A stretch of DNA of 64,000 nucleotides. It comes from Bacillota bacterium (GTDB lineage: Bacteria > Bacillota > Clostridia > Lachnospirales > Lachnospiraceae). The position numbers and the translations under genes are program-made. Shown one piece after another: positions 63,201-64,000 of this stretch. The number at the start of each line of letters is the position of its first letter. The first letter of the stretch is position 1. Below the pieces are notes generated by a model, which saw nothing but the letters and a program-made list of their open reading frames with translations, had not been told where the DNA came from and did no database searches. The stretch covers positions 124,001-188,000 of the forward strand of contig JAEZTJ010000093.1 in NCBI GenBank assembly GCA_023421505.1. The letters run 5' to 3'.

Positions 63201-63803
63201 TTCTATACTTCCAGTACAGATAAATCCATCTCCCAGCTTTTGCTCAGCAATTGTTGAAAGCTCAATGTTAAGAAGCTCAAGCAAGGATATATTTACCTGT
63301 TTAATCGTATAATATTTATCAATCAGTACCATACCTATGGGGATAGCCTCAAATAACAGCTTTAAGTTATTTCGTTCTTCCTTTATTTCTTCTTCCATAT
63401 TACGAATTCTTGTTATATCACGGAAAACTACAACCACTCCGCATAATACCTCGTCTAAATCTTTGATTGGAGAATAACTGGCTGATACATAAAGTATGTT
63501 CATATATTTCGTAACCATGGCCGTATTACTCTTTAAACCAACCTTACTTCCTGTCTTCAGAGCTTCTTTTAAAGGATTCTCAACCGGTAACAGAGTATTG
63601 ATATCCACTAAGGTAAATACGGTTTCAATCGGTTTTCCATCCACCTCGGTAAAGTGCCACTCTGTTAATTGCTCTGCAGAGTTGTTCATAAAGTTGATCT
63701 TACCTGCGAGGTCAGTTGTAATTACTCCATCCCCAATACAGGTCAATGCTGAAACTAAATAGTTGTTTACATTCTCTGTTTTGTTAGTTTTTTGAATGCA
63801 CAC
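60294..63803 (-). CDS. Multi-PAS hybrid histidine kinase with receiver and Hpt domains
   Basis: A 1169-residue soluble kinase starting at GTG 63803. Five PAS domains are visible at about 10-125, 140-270, 285-405, 410-535 and 540-665. The second carries a Cys-rich insert (ICTGSIEKGCGYGVNCSLC). HisKA (about 690-755) has the phospho-His in NMSHEIRTPING; the ATPase domain has the N-box LNNLINNAIKF, DTGIGIS and GGSGLGLII. A receiver (about 935-1050) has Asp in LILMDILMPEMDG, and the C-terminus is an Hpt-like bundle with His in EELIHKIKELF. No membrane helices, so it senses cytoplasmic signals. Sits between cheA and a CheY-like protein, suggesting a link to chemotaxis. Confidence 0.93.
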   Translation of the reverse strand: MCIQKTNKTENVNNYLVSALTCIGDGVITTDLAGKINFMNNSAEQLTEWHFTEVDGKPIETVFTLVDINTLLPVENPLKEALKTGSKVGLKSNTAMVTKYMNILYVSASYSPIKDLDEVLCGVVVVFRDITRIRNMEEEIKEERNNLKLLFEAIPIGMVLIDKYYTIKQVNISLLELLNIELSTIAEQKLGDGFICTGSIEKGCGYGVNCSLCIIRQKVKEVLGKGISCNDVIIQHSIIKNGKKISPWLKINFVPVTIDGMKHVMIVVDNITDLIEREKQLIRMKDFTFKLLDRFPMMIWRSDAEGKCDFLNHTWLEYSGLILDEGLGDGWIKSIHEEDAEQARRELGAAIKKRAPYEIEYRMKRSDGEYRWVCNLGMPYYDLDEKYAGYIGVVYDMHGRKIAEQALKVSEENYRQLFDNATDLVLLHDYDDSLGDSTIIDANETTCMKLGYDKKEIKNLSLQVLRPDRIKSKMLDVYKCLMTREHYVYETILLSRDGKEIPLEVNGHFFEMNGKHVILSICRDIAERKQAEELIKESKKKYQSLFLNMSDAFILQRFVEDAEGKPINFELIEGNHSFEEMFEMKLKDYNRNNSKIFPELLQDLLKKWKEEFEKNGKFEKLPLYEYKSSVSDRWFSVSAFTPSEGLMAVIISEITDRKLAQLSLIKSQEVLMRAKEEAEAANRAKSEFLANMSHEIRTPINGITGMIDLTLMSRLNNEQSENLNAAKNCADSLLRIINDILDFSKMEAGKLRIIMADFNIYDKLEEVINIHSVRAKEKGLKLHCTISDHIPEYLHSDYSRLQQVLNNLINNAIKFTNHGDIFIEVNEVTRMGDEVTLKFTVRDTGIGISQENLNKLFKSFSQLDSSYTRKYGGSGLGLIISRQLVEMMGGEIGVNSEEGKGSTFYFNIPFKIADKIEEQKIVKKEYESIKSYDILLAEDDMINQTFLSSMLTKKGHRVVVVSNGAEAVKAYKHKHFDLILMDILMPEMDGVEALKHIRALEHNRGHIPIIALTAFALIGDREKFIGMGMDEYISKPIKLDELLFMMDKLLVYPEKDEDFMETPVINDKGELVFISQSNEMSIKELKPLIDQLDVLLNELLNMITLNDYYRVEELIHKIKELFNQMDSQELKDMAFKIELSARKGNFYDILKNSVLMKNKFDLYKASWNL

Positions 63804-63838
63804 CTTTGGTACCTTCTTTCCCTGTTGAAAATGTAATC

Positions 63839-64000
63839 CTAATTAACCAGCCCTGCGACATCCAGTATTAAACTGATACTGCCATCACCTAACAAGGTAC
63901 AACCGGATATTCCATGAACTTTACGTATATTTTTAATATACTCCGGAAGTGCTTTTACAACTACCTGCTGCTGTCCCAGTAATTCATCTGCAAACAGACA
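63839..64000 (-). CDS. cheA: CheA chemotaxis kinase, C-terminal end (cut by window edge)
   Basis: The last 53 residues of a protein whose start lies beyond the right edge. The sequence CLFADELLGQQQVVVKALPE followed by GISGCTLLGDGSISLILDVAGL is the characteristic CheW-like regulatory domain end of CheA. The stop codon is at 63841-63839, 35 bp before the hybrid kinase start, so the two genes are probably in one operon with the CheY-like gene. Confidence 0.88.
   Translation of the reverse strand, partial: CLFADELLGQQQVVVKALPEYIKNIRKVHGISGCTLLGDGSISLILDVAGLVN

Overview
The window comes from a low-GC, anaerobic, endospore-forming, flagellated Firmicute, most likely a plant-polysaccharide-degrading member of Lachnospiraceae (Clostridium cluster XIVa, near Lachnoclostridium/Anaerocolumna). 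The pointers are dipicolinate synthase dpaAB (spores), motAB, cheA and a chemoreceptor (motility), a compact [NiFe] hydrogenase and a RamA-like corrinoid activase (anaerobiosis), Gram-positive style ABC sugar importers without a local ATPase, and a beta-mannan catabolic gene set closely matching characterised Ruminococcus/Roseburia enzymes. There are no rRNA, tRNA, CRISPR, phage or insertion-sequence genes.

Layout. 0-5 kb: a large secreted Ig-like surface protein with a 24-unit Thr-Ala-Pro-Thr linker. 4.7-6.8 kb: a GntR (YtrA-type)/ABC ATPase/ABC-2 permease operon with a clear operator over its own promoter. 7-21 kb: mixed housekeeping and carbohydrate genes (RamA-like protein, GH26-like glycosidase behind a possible translational switch, GNAT, SulP transporter, second-copy-type FtsH, motAB, LTA-synthase-like enzyme, GH2 enzyme). 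21.3-24.7 kb: a four-gene [NiFe] hydrogenase operon (small subunit, large subunit, maturation protease, cytochrome-b5-like protein) with a long perfect inverted repeat in its leader.

25-48 kb is the heart of the window: a mannan/manno-oligosaccharide utilisation region. It holds an SGNH (CE17-like) esterase, two GH130 phosphorylases, a CE2 esterase, cellobiose 2-epimerase, mannose-6-phosphate isomerase, two LacI-family regulators and a nine-gene operon (41.7 to 28.9 kb). That operon encodes two complete sets of sugar-ABC permeases and two solute-binding proteins bracketing three poorly characterised membrane or extracytoplasmic proteins (NHL-repeat/TPR protein, Yip1-like protein, and an 862-residue membrane-anchored protein with a possible TIM-barrel region). 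The likely flow is: acetylated oligosaccharides enter by ABC import, are deacetylated in the cytoplasm, mannobiose is epimerised to mannosyl-glucose, GH130 enzymes phosphorolyse it to mannose-1-phosphate, and ManA links mannose-6-phosphate to glycolysis.

48.5-64 kb: a soluble chemoreceptor with a C-terminal sensor domain, RidA, a small exopolysaccharide-initiation group (BY-kinase, two-TM protein, priming sugar transferase), dpaAB, asnB, a lone LytTR regulator, and a CheA/hybrid histidine kinase/CheY-like group that runs off the right edge.

The best candidate for an undescribed system is the double-ABC/NHL/Yip1/TIM-barrel-like operon. Other points of interest are a tandem structured repeat directly after its last stop codon, a mutually exclusive hairpin/Shine-Dalgarno arrangement before the GH26-like gene, a 21-bp perfect inverted repeat before the hydrogenase genes, and a family of unusually long-loop gene-end hairpins.
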